DNA of 64,000 nt from Ciborinia camelliae (lineage: Eukaryota > Ascomycota > Leotiomycetes > Helotiales > Sclerotiniaceae): positions 2,354,243 through 2,418,242 of the forward strand of contig JANPYM010000010.1 of assembly GCA_025890175.1 (NCBI GenBank). Reading direction: 5' to 3'. Both the position numbers and the translations under genes were made by a program. The notes beneath the pieces were generated by a model. It saw nothing but the letters and a program-made list of their open reading frames with translations, did not search any database and was not told where the DNA came from. The stretch's first letter is position 1; the number at the start of each line of letters is the position of its first letter. Positions 1-12,380 of the stretch are shown here, piece by piece.

Positions 1-2390
1 TTTTATAAATTCTAATAATATAAACAAAAAAGTATAAAAATAAACTAAAAATATAAATAAAGCTTTTAAATATTTCAAATAAACTTTTATTTTAACTTTT
101 ATTTTCGTATATTTTGATTTTAAAAAACTAATAATTATAAAATCAAACGCCTTGAATTATATAATTGCAAAAATATTTTTTCAAAAAGGTTTAAATAATA
201 TATTATATTCTATTACTTTTTATTTTTGAAAGTTTTAATTAATTAAAATGAATTATAAAATTCACAATAAAAAGCTTTTAACCATCATTAATTGTTTCAT
301 CAAATAGCATCAATATCTAAAAAAAACAAAATATTGTATTAATATATACTTCGATTATTAAAATCTGTTATACTTTATTATTACAAAAGTTTTCAATAAA
401 AAACAAATTTAATAAACTAAATTATTCTTAACATATTAATTCACAATTTATTATAAATCTGGTAGGTTTAACAAAAAAGCAGATATATTATCTCAATTAT
501 TTTAATATAAATCTAAAAAAAAAAAAAATAAAAATCAATCGATTATAATAATTTTAAATTTAAAACATTTCGTTAAATTATTAGGATTTATAATATTTGT
601 AATATTTATAAAAATTTATAATATATTTATATTAAAATAGCTATTTAAGTTTATAAAGAAAATTAAAGAAATTATATAAAATAATCCAAAATATTAAATT
701 TAAATTAATTTTTTAAAAAAAAATGTTAAATTATAAAATAAACTTTTATATTACAAAAACTATTTATAGGTTTTTAATAATTTTTGTAAAAATATTTTTA
801 AATTAGAATATAATATTTTAATTATTAAATATATAAAAATAAACAAAATTATGAAATTTATTATATACAATTTTTAATAATTAAAATTAAAAAACTTTAT
901 TCAAAAATATATTTTAAATTATTTTGAATATTAAAGAAATAAGATTTTAAAATATAATATATACAAAAAATTACAATTTATTAAGTTATATTATAAATTA
1001 TAGTATATAATTATAATAAACTTTATTATAAATTTATTTTTATTAAATAATTATAATTCAATATAAATTATAATAAATCTTTTTATTAAAATAATATATT
1101 TTATTTTATTAAAAATTAAAAATAAAAAAATAAAAAATTTTATTAAAGTTTTTACTAAAATATATTAGTATTTATATAATATTTTAATAAATATTATATT
1201 AAATCGTAATTTGCAATTTATCTTAATTATTTAAAAAAACTTTTTTAAGTTTATAAAAATCAAATTAAAAATAAGTACCTCCTTTCACCCCCAAATTAAT
1301 AAACAAACAAAACGTTTTAATTAAATTTTTAAAATATATCTTCGAGTTTTTATTAATTATAAAATATTAAATTAAAAAGATTTTTTAATTATGATCGAAT
1401 TTGTTTATAATAATTTAATATTTTTTATAATAGAAATATCTTTTTTTTATATAAACTATAATTACAATCTTTTTATATATAATTTTTTAATTATATAAAT
1501 ATATAATCCAAAAAACAAACTTTATACTTATTAAATAATATAAATATATAAGGATGTTAAATAATAATTAAAAAAAAATAAACATTATATAAAAAAATAG
1601 GTAAATAAAAAAAAGCAATTTACCCCAAAATATAAAAAGGAATAATTAATAATATTAAATATTAAAAATATTAAAATTAAATAGTTTATTAAAAAATTAA
1701 ATAAAAAAATATAAAAACTTTTTAAAATTCAAAAAATAATTTTTATTATTATTATTATATTTGTATTATTTAAAAAATAATGTATTTATAATTTTTTTTA
1801 TATTTTATTTATTAAATTTTATTATATTAACAATTAGAAATTATTTGATTTTAATCAAATTTTGCAAGAAATAATTTTAATAAAATTTAATTATATAATT
1901 AAAAAAATTATAAATTTTATTAATATTAAAAATAATATAAAGTATTTAATTAAATAAAAAAAATAATTTATTAAAAATATTAAATATTAAAAATTTTACA
2001 AATATTTTTATAATAATAATATTAAAAAATTAATATTAATATTTTATTAAATCTAATTTTTTAAATTTATGGATAAAAAAGTTCAAAAGATTCTTATAAT
2101 AATTTAAAGTAAATCTTAAAAAAAAAAAGAGATTATATTATGTGGGTATATTACATAACCATAAAAAATATAATATAAAAATATAATACAAAAATATAAT
2201 AAATATAAAAAATAAAATTGTTATATAAAATATTATTTTAATTAATATATTATAAATGAAAATATTTTATCCCTTAGACTATATAAATTTGTATATAAAC
2301 TTAAACATTTTTTTTTTTAAAAAGAATAAATTAAAAATCCAGAATTTTTAAAAACCCTAAAAGATTATTAATTAAATTGAATATTCTTTT
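1..2390. repeat. AT-rich gene-free block (probable RIP-degraded repeats)
   Basis: Nearly all A and T, with homopolymer and TA-rich runs and no sustained open reading frame on either strand. This matches the AT isochores of RIP-active ascomycetes, where old transposons have been mutated beyond recognition. No transposase or reverse transcriptase motif survives that I can read. A sharp change to balanced composition occurs near 2390. A centromere-flanking or other heterochromatic block is possible but cannot be told from sequence alone. Confidence 0.8.
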
Positions 2391-2692
2391 AAGTCATTAT
2401 ACCCTTGTCATAAACAATCCCATTATCCTCGCAAGCCAAATTGTACCTCCATCGAAGATGCTGTTAGTGGTAATTTTGAGGAGATGCCTCGTTTTCCCCA
2501 ACCATGTGTGACAAATGAATTGAGACGCGATAGTCTTATATATTGCGGTAGATCTCTCCTTGATGAAATTTCTACTTTCTTCTTCGAGAGCTGATACTAG
2601 CATTCGATACAGCCTTTTACTCCGCCTTCGCATTCCAAATCACGTGGACCAACTCTGCATCCAATCATATCCCCAACCTTTTAACTCTGAGA

Positions 2693-3112
2693 ATGCCATC
2701 GAGCCTTTCCAACATGTCACTGAACGATAACCTCTCTACTGCTGTTAACGATGGCTCCATCGATGAGTACGTTTTACACTTTTAACATCTCCATTAGTCT
2801 TCTATATCCCCTCTCTCTGTCCCTTTACATTTCGTTTTATCTCAATATACTATCCAGGACTCCATCTAATACTATATTAGATACTACCAATCTTCCACCC
2901 ATCATGTCCACCAGCAATCCAACTCCAATGCTTTGACAGATATTCGTATCAATGGGTTCCTCGCAGACGAGTCTCGCGTATCAAATAGGTCGCACGATGC
3001 CGCCGTACACATCACCGCCGCGAAGAAGAGAATGGCGAACAAGATCCAAGAATTTGATATCGCTTTCGCCTCCAAGACCGAGACTAGCAACACGAAGATC
3101 AACGACAAGTGA
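2693..3112 (+). CDS. putative small protein, two exons, unknown
   Basis: Proposed exons are 2693-2766 and 2881-3112, joined by a GTACGT...TTAG intron of 114 nt, giving 101 residues. The model starts MPSSLSNMSLNDN and ends in a lysine-rich segment containing AAKKRMANKIQEFD. I recognise no domain. Support comes only from the open frame either side of a plausible intron and from composition that is coding-like compared with the AT-rich block just upstream. A further intron starting at the terminal codons (GTGAAT at about 3109) could add a few residues. It may equally be the remains of a larger decayed gene, because 3113-4100 has scattered coding-like pieces with stops. Low confidence. Confidence 0.3.
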
Positions 3113-4169
3113 ATGGAGAGCTGTTCTCTTAAGCCAGTGGTGAATCGGTAATAATGAGGAGATATGACAGAAGCGAGCATAGATAACGTGAATGGTAAGG
3201 ATCACCCCGTTGATCCATGTCTTGCTAACACTTTGCATGTGGAGATTCTGACTGAAATTTATTAGAGAGGCCGACTAGCCAACACTGAAAGCTAGTATCG
3301 TCTATGTGAACAGCACTCGCAATGCTCATCACAAGTTTGTGAATGAATGACAGAGACTTCAACACTTGACGAAGCCTAGACTCCATGTAAAACTTGCGAG
3401 AAAGGAACTACTTTTCAACAAAGCAGTTAGCGGGGTGAAGAAACCAGAATAGATTGGATAAAGTTAGGCGAAGGAGAAAGGGGACCAGGATGGCAGTGAT
3501 AACGGCTGAGAGGGATGAACAAGGATATGGTGGTGAAACTTTGCAAAAGTAATTGATTATTGATATGTCAGTCGTAAACTTCTATCCTTTTATGCTTATA
3601 ACTTTCCAACAGATATTGCAAGAAAAATGAATCGTGTCAACCAATCCAGTGAGGGATGTTGATGCAGTTTCCGAACTGTCGCAAGGCCTTGCAGTCCAAA
3701 ATCAGGCAGCACGCCGAAATATGACACGCAAAACAAGAGCAGACGAATATCGGAGTTGAATCCAGTGAACTATTAAGTTTTGCAGCTGGAACTGATTTGT
3801 AGTCGCGTTGAGATATGGAGGTTGGTAAACATGAATGTGTCGTCTGTTGTTGAGATCCTTTTTAGGTAGTTGGTCAATGAAGAATGCTTATGTAATTAAA
3901 ACTCGGTTACACAGAATGGCCCAAGCTTCTGTTTCAGGGGGAATTGATAAAGGGGAGGGAGGTCCATACACACAACAGAATAGAATGCATACAAAAAAAC
4001 TGGTGCAATGATTGTCTGCAAAATGATATATAATTCTGATAGTCGAATCGAGATCTCTGATCTATCTATAACCTTGGCTAACCGTAGCGCACCAAAACAC
4101 CAACGCTGCCTGCAAATAACCTAACCCAATGACCATATTCTCGTCGCATCATCATTATCATCAGTGTCA
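3113..4169. other. intergenic, no clear gene
   Basis: Balanced composition with short open stretches interrupted by stops in every frame. No recognisable domain, RNA gene or repeat. It could hold decayed coding sequence belonging to the doubtful gene upstream, and it includes the 3' flank of the convergent AMSH-type gene. Confidence 0.5.
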
Positions 4170-5874
4170 TTATCGGCGGTTTGGTCTCTGATCAACAACT
4201 TGAAACTCTAACCCTTCTGCCTCGAATACATGTCCAGGCCGTAGTGCATCCGTATAGATGTTCCTTTCCTGGTGAGGATGGAAAAGTCCGGTCTGTTTAC
4301 AGTTTAAAACAGCCGGCATACCTGGAGGGTCGGTTAAACGGAAGACCCCCCATCTATTTACTAGTTAGTACATGGCTGATGACCAGGAAATATATGGAAA
4401 TTTACTTACGAAGGACTTTTACTGGGTGCGCAGACAATTGCAATACTCTCCGGCATCATGATTTGATATCCACAATGCGTATGCAAATCTCGACTACTCA
4501 TGAAACAACTTTGTGTGGGATGGGTATGTATCCATCCTAGGACCATTAAGTCTTCAGATGCGCAGTAGTCAAAGAAAGCACCCTCGTTGGTAGTTTCACA
4601 TGTGTCGCTAGTACTTGTCTGTTCTGGAATAACGAGTCTAGATATGAAGAGAGCGTTTGATATCAAAGTTCCGCATAACATTCCGCAAGTTTCGAGATTG
4701 GCACGTGTATTCGAAGAGGCGTAAGCTAGAAATTGTTGTCGAAGTGTAGGCGGAAGAAAAACTGTTCGTAGAGGTTTGCCATTTTCTAGATATGCCGAGG
4801 GTCGGAAAGTGAATTTCGTATCTTGACCGACCATATCTGATGAGCTCTCTCGTGTATCTGATGATTGTTTTTCGGGTATTGGCGGAGGGGTTTCATATCG
4901 GGGTGGCTCGAATTCTTCTTTTGGTGGCTTCGGAGGAAGACGACTAGGAGGTAAGGATGTTTGTAAGTCATCAATAATTAGAGGTTGAGACTTGGAAATC
5001 GACGGGTATCTGTACTCGCTGCCACCCTTCCTGACCCCTGGTTGCGCATACCGTGCAGGTCGAGAAGAGGGTTTCGCAGATCTCTTCTTCACTCCATCTA
5101 GCACACTATCATGTGAACCATCCAGCCTCTTCCTTGAAGCTTCCATATTTCGGCGCATATCATCCTCATCCTCATTACGACCAGACTTCGATAATGCTGC
5201 TTCCCAATCATCCCACAGCCCGGCAGTCCGTCTTTCCTGCTCCTCTTCCTCACTAACACCTGCTTGTCGTGTAGCTCGTCGTGCGGCATCTCTCCTTCTA
5301 ATCTCTTTATGTGCCAACTTTACGGCCAATTCGCGATTCTCCGCAGCGGCTAATGTAGTTGTATTTCCAGCTATCGCGGGGTCGGAAGCCGCGAGATCTG
5401 CTCGAGATGAAGGTCGCGGTATATCATTTTCTCGCGCTGCATGGATTTCTTTCCTTCTTTCCAGAGCCTTCTGCCAGTTATTGTAGCGCGCATTAATCCT
5501 GGGCTTTAATGCCTCTAGTTCCTCTACCACACCCGACAGAGTTTTCTGAGCAGCTCTTAATCCACTTCTATTCTCCGGATCTTTTGCAGATGGATGGCCC
5601 GGTAGCTTTTCTGCAACCAAAGCGGCGTATCGCATGAATAAAAGGTAGGCTTGTTGATCATTGTCTTCTGCTTGGTAAATACGCGCCTATCGAAATCAGC
5701 ATTCCAAAACAATCCAAAGTGACTGGGCGTTCTCCTGACCTCTCTTAAAAGTGTATCGGCTGTCCTCAACCAATATTTCAGTGCGATGGTAGGATTGAAT
5801 TCAAAATCTGAGGCTTTCGCAGAAATCTCTTTGATGCTCATGGGCTTCGAGATCTGTAACGTTGACCCCGCCAT
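4170..5874 (-). CDS. sst2: AMSH-like K63-specific deubiquitinase (JAMM/MPN+ metalloprotease, Sst2 orthologue)
   Basis: Three exons on the minus strand: 5740-5874, 4410-5686 and 4170-4353. The introns are 53 nt and 56 nt, the second with a TACTAAC branch site. The product is 531 residues. The N-terminus (about 1-75) fits the helical USP8-dimerisation/MIT-like region of AMSH proteins. A charged, proline-rich linker follows. The C-terminus is an MPN+ domain with the zinc-binding JAMM signature HTHPTQSCFMSSRDLH near residues 432-447, then the AMSH-type tail with FRLTDPPGM and two more conserved histidines (FHPH). In this family the enzyme cleaves K63-linked ubiquitin chains from cargo at endosomes, next to ESCRT. 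The last exon is needed for a complete MPN+ fold and is intact. The ATG chosen is the first in the open frame. Confidence 0.94.
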
Positions 5875-6510
5875 GATTTGCGAGAGGAAATGAATGAAAT
5901 GAATGAAAGCCCTGGGTTCAGTACAATCGAAAGAAGAACCAGAGGGTGTTAAGTGAAGTGGTATTTGTTCAACCCAATCATGAGTATTCGTGAATTCGTG
6001 AATAGGGAAAAGGAAGAGAGAAGAAATATTGATTGAGTTTCATTTATATTGGTTTGGTTGCCTTCTCTGTCGGATCTTTCTTCTTCAGGTTGACTTATTA
6101 TTATCATGGTTCCATGTTACTATAATAAGGTTAACCGCGTCAGTCACTCTTTGTTCCCCAGCCAGATCTCAAGGTGCCCAATGTAAAGTGATCAAGGCGG
6201 TGAATGAATACGTATGGGCAGAATTTGTTATTGGGTTTGGTGTGGTTCGTGAACATTCGACAGCCTCGCAGCCACAGCCACACACTAGCCACATCAAAGT
6301 TTGACACGTACTAGGTAGGTACAGCAGACAGGCACCAGCCACTGACACTCAGCCTTGTCTTCCGCGAAACTTTTTATTCTTGAACACTCAACATTCACAA
6401 TTGACTTCATTGTACGTACATTGGTGTAATTTCACGGAATTCTTCCCTCTCCTCTTACAATTCTCAGCGGTTATTATTCTCAATCACCCTCGAGCGAATC
6501 ATACACATTG
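5875..6510. promoter_or_regulatory. divergent promoter region, AMSH gene / mitochondrial transcription factor gene
   Basis: This 636-bp stretch separates two divergently transcribed genes and should hold both 5' UTRs and promoters. CT-rich tracts occur before the right-hand start (about 6415-6490), as is common ahead of fungal transcription starts. I see no convincing TATA box or named operator. Confidence 0.5.
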
Positions 6511-9307
6511 ATGTTTCGTATTTATTTGCGTTCGGGTAGAACCAATCTACTTAGGTATCCGGTGATTTTGCAACATTCACGCCTTCGACAATTTCATTGC
6601 TCGCCGAGTTATAGTCTACCTGGGATTTCGAAGTCCTCAGAACTCTCAACGCCTACGGATGAGGCTCCGGTCAAACGAACCTGCCGAAAAAGTGTTGGCT
6701 CTAAAGCCATTGAAGAACCAGACGAATCGCCAGTGAAAGCAAAGAAAGTTAGAAGTCGGAAGTCTGTTACTCCAGAAGCTGTTGAAGAACAAGATGGTTC
6801 AGCAGTGAAACCGGCGCCTGCTGCCTCAGAAGATGTTGAAGAACAAGATGGTTTAGCAGTGGAACCGGCGCCTGTTACCCCAGAAGCTGTTGAAGAACAA
6901 GATGGTTCAGCAGTGGAACCGGCGCCTGTTACCCCAGAAGCTGTTGAAGAACAAGATGGTTCAGCAGTGGAACCGGTGAAGCGTAGGCGCAGAAAGTCTG
7001 CTACCTCAGAAGTTGTTGAAGAACCAGGCGATTCAGCAGTGGAACCAGTAAAGCGTAGGCGCAGAAAGTCTGCTACCTCAGAAGTTGTTGAAGAACCAGG
7101 CGATTCAGCAGTGGAACCAGTAAAGCGTAGGCGCAGAAAGTCTGCTACCTCAGAAGTTGTTGAAGAACCAGGCGATTCAGCAGTGGAACCGGTGAAGCGT
7201 AGGGGTAAAAAGCTTGTGGGCGTCGAGAGCGTTGTAGAGAACGAAGACGAATTGGCAACACAAACACAAACCTCCCTGAATACTTCGGAATCCCAACTTC
7301 TTCCAGTAGAACCCGTGAAGAGAAGAGTAGGCCGGCCTAAGAAATTGAAAGTACTGGATGCCGAACAGGATGTAGAACCTGTGAAGCATGTAGAACCTGT
7401 GAAGCGGAGGCGAAAAATAGATTGGCCTACAGAGGAAGACATTCTGAATGCTAAACTGGATAAAGATTCGGCAGCACTTGAAACTGCTTCGGAGGCAAAA
7501 GATGATGGAATAGACGAAAATACATTCATCGAAATCCCTCGTAGTCTGAAGAGATTCTTTTCAAAAGCTCATGGAAGGGGTTCAGCTATGGGTGATAGAT
7601 CACGCATAAATATTATCAACGCAGCACTGTGTGGTAAGAACATTTCCTTTCCCTCTATGAATTGCCATTTAGTAATCCAATCCAGATGATATTTTGGATC
7701 GTATGAAGCCATCACTTTTAAAGCATGTTGGCTGCGACATTATCGACATAAATCCAGGAATAGGGATTTGGTCATCTAAATTACATGACATTCTCAAACC
7801 CCGAACACACCTCCTCATGGAACCTGAAGCCAAGAAATATCTTACCTACCTCCAACCTCTTCTTGATGCGGAGGATTCTACCTATCGGCATATACCAAAG
7901 ACTGGAACAGTCTGGGAACATCTGAGACAAGTTACAACCCCTGATTTTCTGCCCCATCAGGTAAAACTTTCGCGTGATGACCCCAGGATTAATGAACCAA
8001 ACAACACCCTACTCGTGATTGCGAATCTTGGCCATTGGCCTAGAAAGAAATATCGCGGATTTGAATCCGTGTCACAACTAGTCACGTATCAGCTCCTCGC
8101 TGCGGCAAGATCGCATGCTTTATTCCATGAATATGGTCTCATACGGATGCTGATATGGGTACCGGATATGGAGAAATCAACATGGTTGGTACGTAACTTC
8201 ACCCACAGGCGCAAAAATTCCATGGAAGCCCAAATAGGTACGGAATACATTCGAGAAATTGCAAGTACGACTGTGGACAACAGCCGATATGTCAGAGACT
8301 CCGAGGTTTCACTACAAAATACGATAAGTGTCGTCAGTAACATGGATAGAATGGGCATAACAACCCCAGAACATAGGAAAGGTCCATTGGAGATTGAAGC
8401 CAGACAGTCACTTGCTGCAGGTGGGCATAAAGTGAAAGTTAATGATTTCGATCGCTTCAAGAGACTTTGGTCAGATGAATGGTCTGAGCTCCAGAAGCAA
8501 GTCCAAGAAGGAGCTTTAAAGAAATTTTTGGATGAAGAGGAGCAGGATGGGGACCAAGTGAAGAAGGGAAGAAAGCCCTATAACCAGGAATTTTCACGTT
8601 GGATCTTTTTGAATTCAAAGAAACAACTGATCAACAAACAAGGAGTGCTTATGGATGGTCTTATTAATGATTACAACAAAATCAATAGTTTCCATGGCGA
8701 ACTCTTGAAACGAAATCCCGATACGGAAGAGGCTCAGATTTCTAGAGATGAATTGAGAGGAATGATCGAGGCGTATGATGGCAAGGTTCGAAAGCTTCCT
8801 CTAGCTGCCCAACTCCTTTATGCAGGCAGACTCGATGCTGCGCGCGTTACTACAGAATTCGAGAAAAGAAAAGTAGAGCCCCTCAAAGTATATGCGAAAG
8901 AATTCGCACCTTCCTCCGAAATGTGCCTCCTGGATATTCAACCACAAGCCCTCTGGCCTATCCTCCGCCAAGATTACCCCAAGAATTATGATGTTTTCGA
9001 ATATATACTTAGTACTATGTTTTCAAATCCTGCCAACAGCGTCCATGAATCATTGGAGGGGTTATGGCCCGGTGTACTCGAGTACGTAGTTAACGAATGC
9101 CCCTCGTTAACGGACCCTTCGAAAGGAGGAGTTTTTGACTTGAAGTATCTGTCCGTGAGAGCGATGACGTTAGAAATGCTAAAGGAGATTGTGGAGGCAT
9201 GGATGAGGTGGCCGTTCCGCCCCAGTAGATTTGAATTAATGACTAAGAGTGGGAGTATGGTATACGATCCAGACAGCGCAGAGGAAGATGTGCTGGAAGG
9301 CCCGTAG
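6511..9307 (+). CDS. mitochondrial transcription factor Mtf1/TFB-like (rRNA adenine dimethylase fold) with repeat-rich N-terminus
   Basis: Exons 6511-7633 and 7686-9307 (GTAAGA...CCAG intron, 52 nt) encode 914 residues. Residues 1-30 (MFRIYLRSGRTNLLRYPV...) are arginine-rich and lack acidic residues, as in a mitochondrial presequence. Residues about 85-230 are tandem repeats alternating acidic blocks (VVEEPGDSAVEP) with basic KRRRRK blocks. From about residue 350 a Rossmann methyltransferase-like domain begins, with the motif DINPGIGIWS near 390 and LLMEPE at its second strand. This is the pattern of fungal Mtf1/mtTFB proteins, which help mitochondrial RNA polymerase melt promoters and often lack methylase activity. 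The C-terminal half is helical. Family members are usually much shorter than 900 residues, and the repeat region accounts for part of the excess. A mitochondrial rRNA dimethylase or another mitochondrial SAM-dependent protein is the alternative. Confidence 0.8.
6970..7185 (+). repeat. 72-bp coding tandem repeat, three units
   Basis: Three head-to-tail units of exactly 72 bp (starts at 6970, 7042 and 7114) with a partial fourth after 7186. Each encodes 24 residues built from KRRRRKSATSEVVEEPGD plus SAVEP. The units are nearly identical at DNA level. A related 54-bp unit (VTPEAVEEQDGSAVEPAP) is repeated just upstream at about 6780-6970, so two generations of expansion are visible. Unit lengths are multiples of three, so the frame is kept. 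Confidence 0.93.
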
Positions 9308-10195
9308 GTATAGGGCTATCTTGAATTCAATCATTATAACAATTCCCCTGTGTTGCTACTCTATTGTTTTCTTCGTGTCAAGATCATATCATTTTCAGTG
9401 CAGACATGATTACGGATATCGATATCCCGTCACGTATTCAATCAACTGATAAATAACACAGAAATTTCCCGTTTTACAGCCGGAGACCGTACCTCCACTA
9501 TTAACACTGCACCATTCCGTTCCCAAATATCGAAGTAAATAACCGCCATAAGATTTGTGACCAGATTCCCATGGATTGATTATAGGTAACAAAGGTCAAC
9601 GGTACATATGCTGTTTGGATTTGGATATTGAATTACTAATATCGCCCTTATTGTTATAGTGACTCCTTTACACAACAATGTGAATTACTCTGAGATGATT
9701 GGCTGGAAACTCAAGTTTGGAGACCTTGAAACCGGGTACAGACAGATCAAACAGCTATGATTAGATGATTTTATTGATTTTCCTATGTTGCACTCATATC
9801 ATTTTTCATTTGTTGTTAGAGATTGGCTTACTTCTATGTATGCGCAAGGCTGGAGGCATAATTCCTTACCCCTCATCTCTTATAGGGTTTTGTCCCCCTG
9901 TATCAACCAAGTAAATATGCCAATATGTTACACATAAGTGTCAATGACTACCTACGCCGTTTGTTTCTTTCGTGGTTGCACTTATTTTGCCCCGAATCCT
10001 TAACTATTCCACCATTTTTGTCCTTCCATGGTTTTCATACATTGTCCTGTCGTCTTCAGTCCATTGGGCCTATTCAGAGCACTCGAAAGCGTTTTTGTTT
10101 ACACTGACCTGAAAACTCTTTTTTTGCCTGGAAATGCGTTTCCTCTCTTTTCCTTCTCGCAATTGTGAATCGTCATTGAGCCATCTATTTTTAAA
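9308..10195. other. intergenic
   Basis: 3' flank of the mitochondrial factor gene and promoter of the next gene. Only short open stretches. CT-rich tracts near 10095-10160 lie shortly before the next ATG and may be its core promoter or 5' UTR. No RNA gene or repeat recognised. Confidence 0.5.
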
Positions 10196-10785
10196 ATGGG
10201 AGACACGGCACTACCTAAAAACATGATGGATATGAATACTGAGTGGACTTGGGATTACTGGAAACCATCACTAGATGGACCTCGAAAACGCAGTCTATGG
10301 GAAGAAAATGAGGAGGGACCAGTTGTAAGTTCTATCTAAAAATCATTCATATCTATACATCATGGTCATCAGTTGTACTGACAGTCGACTTGTGGATTGT
10401 GCAGGACGTCGAACTTTCAAAGTCCGAATTCAATCAGGCCTACTTAAACACCCGTGAAAGTCCTTACGATCCTTTCCGCTGGTTGATCCGTGGCCAGGAA
10501 TCATTCAACATAGGTTTTCCCGAGCTTGCAATATCGAATTACCATAGAGCCCTACTTCTCTTTGATGTCTTGATAGATCAGAAAGATACTGAAATCGCAC
10601 AAGTTGGATGGCTCCAAAGTGCTATGACGCATTGGGCGTATTCGTGGCCCCAATCAAGGTTCTGTGATGGAGATGAAAAAGAAGAAGTATACAGATACAG
10701 GCATGTAAGTGTCCTACCAGGCCTCAGTGATTTGATGAGGTTGAGTTGACAAATCTAATTTGAATATCAGTTTCAGAGAATATAA
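10196..10785 (+). CDS. short TPR-like hypothetical protein, possibly a truncated SET/MYND-family relative
   Basis: Exons 10196-10324, 10405-10704 and 10771-10785 give 147 residues. Introns are GTAAGT...GCAG (80 nt) and GTAAGT...TCAG (66 nt), both phase 0. The centre (PYDPFRWLIRGQESFNIGFP, then ELAISNYHRALLLFDVL) is a TPR-like helix pair. As I recall, it resembles the N-terminal region of a fungal family whose longer members carry SET or MYND domains. Here the frame closes soon after the third exon begins, and no SET or zinc residues follow. An open stretch at 10901-11074 containing CPEALVSLIIRRAV could be a relic of a longer ancestor, but no splice path joins it cleanly. Either a genuinely short gene or a truncated one. 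Confidence 0.55.
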
Positions 10786-11501
10786 ATTTCTTCAACCGCC
10801 CTTCTCAAAGCATGGTATCTTTTTATACTATTCACAGTCATAACCCATTGACTATACCGAATATACCATAAACTCTTGTATTCCCGTCACATTAGAATGA
10901 CGATGGTGGAGAGCCGTTGGGATATTCGAATATACGGATTTGAAGAGGTTTATATGCACCGGTGGCATGAGAGATCAATCAGTATGTCCAGAAGCTCTGG
11001 TATCTTTGATTATCCGAAGAGCTGTAAATCCATCGAGAATTGGTTTAGCCAAACCCTATGTCTTTTTCCTCTAGGGTCCTTGAAGTGTAATCTGATGTAT
11101 CTTTGATAGGGTGAGATGCCTCTCTGAGAGGGTTATTGAAGAAGGTTACTGTAACACGGCTCATAATCGTATTGGAAGTCCATGAAATGCATCAATAGCT
11201 GGAGCAAAGAGCAGTAGAAGGCGGGTGATTATCAAATAACATCTTTCTACACAAAAGGCTAGTGATAGGAATACATGTAAGGGTACAACAGGTAACCAGT
11301 CAGGTCCGGCATAACTTTTGTCCATCATGTATTTTTTTTCTCGGTTGTAATCACGCCACAAATCAGCTGGTATGTGGAAAAATAATAAGCCAACCAGAAT
11401 CGAATGAGATGATATGATCACGCGGGGTATCTTGTATTCAAACCTATAAATACTTCATGCTAGCTAGGTATCTCGAAATCTTCATCCTCTCAATAATCGC
11501 A
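10786..11501. other. intergenic, possible gene relic
   Basis: Contains a 57-codon open stretch (10901-11074, + strand) with coding-like composition, bounded by stops and without a start codon. It could be a decayed 3' part of the preceding gene. The rest is promoter and 5' flank of the hemerythrin-domain gene. Nothing else recognised. Confidence 0.4.
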
Positions 11502-12380
11502 ATGGAGTCTACGAAAAAGTGGGCAGATGGCCCTTTCAAATTACTCTCAACTCCAAGATCATCGTTAGAAGTAAGATATGCCTCATACGCGAGAGAGATA
11601 TGAAGAGCTTATATAAAGACAGGGAAAATCCGAATCGGTAGCTTCCCGTAATGCATCTGAAATGGCCTTGGTTCATAACATCTTCCTCAGAGGTCTTAAT
11701 TGCATCTACCTCCAAGCGCCTAATGTGAAGGAGACCAATGATATTGCAGATTTCATGAAATTTTGCGATGCTTGGTCTTCCATCCTTCATACTCATCATG
11801 CAGGCGAGGAAACTGTATATTTTAAATTGCTAGATGAGCAAAGTTCGCGGGATGATGTATTCATCACCAATCACACTGAGCATGAAAAGTTTCTTCCAGG
11901 ACTGTTCGCTTTTGATCTTTATGTATCTGGAGTCAAAGATGATGCAAAACCATATGATGGATATAAATTGAGGGAATTGATCGATGCCTTCAGCACGGAT
12001 CTTGAAATCCATCTACACCACGAGATTAGCATTCTAGATGATCTTGGAAAGGATGAATCGATTGATTGGGAACAATGCGGTAAAGCAATGGCTCAATACT
12101 CGAAGAAAACTTCAGACAGAGTAAGATTCATCAATCATCAAAGTCTGAAACTCAACTAACATGTCCTCAACTAACACGTCGATAGGTGCGAGATGTCCCG
12201 TTCTTAATCACAAATTCAGACGTGACTTATGAGTCAGGCATTCATGGTCCTAGATTTCCACCTTTCCCGTGGTTTGTGGGTCTCATATTTCGCTGGATAT
12301 ATATTCCCAAGTTGAAGGGGGTATGGAGGTTCTCGAGTTGTGATGATCATGGAATTCCAAAAGAGCTTCCCTTTGCGTGA
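11502..12380 (+). CDS. hemerythrin (HHE)-domain protein
   Basis: Exons 11502-11570, 11623-12120 and 12186-12380, with phase-0 GT-AG introns of 52 and 65 nt, give 253 residues. The second exon holds a hemerythrin-like four-helix domain with iron-ligand candidates: HNIFLRGLN near residue 40, HTHHAGEETVYF, NHTEHEKFLPGL and IHLHHEISILDDL. The H-x3-E spacing in the second and third is typical. The family binds a di-iron centre and is linked in fungi to oxygen, nitric-oxide or iron handling. The substrate here is unknown. The C-terminal exon (IHGPRFPPFPWFVGLIFRW...) is the usual extension of fungal members. No signal peptide, so probably cytosolic. It lies 0.8 kb upstream of a co-directional Fe(II) dioxygenase gene, with no sign of a functional link. 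Confidence 0.88.

Noticed and set aside
6609..7529. 306-codon minus-strand frame rich in Ser and repeats of FTGSTAESPGSS
   Set aside because: Antisense shadow of the tandem repeats in the mitochondrial factor gene, which has the domain evidence on the plus strand.
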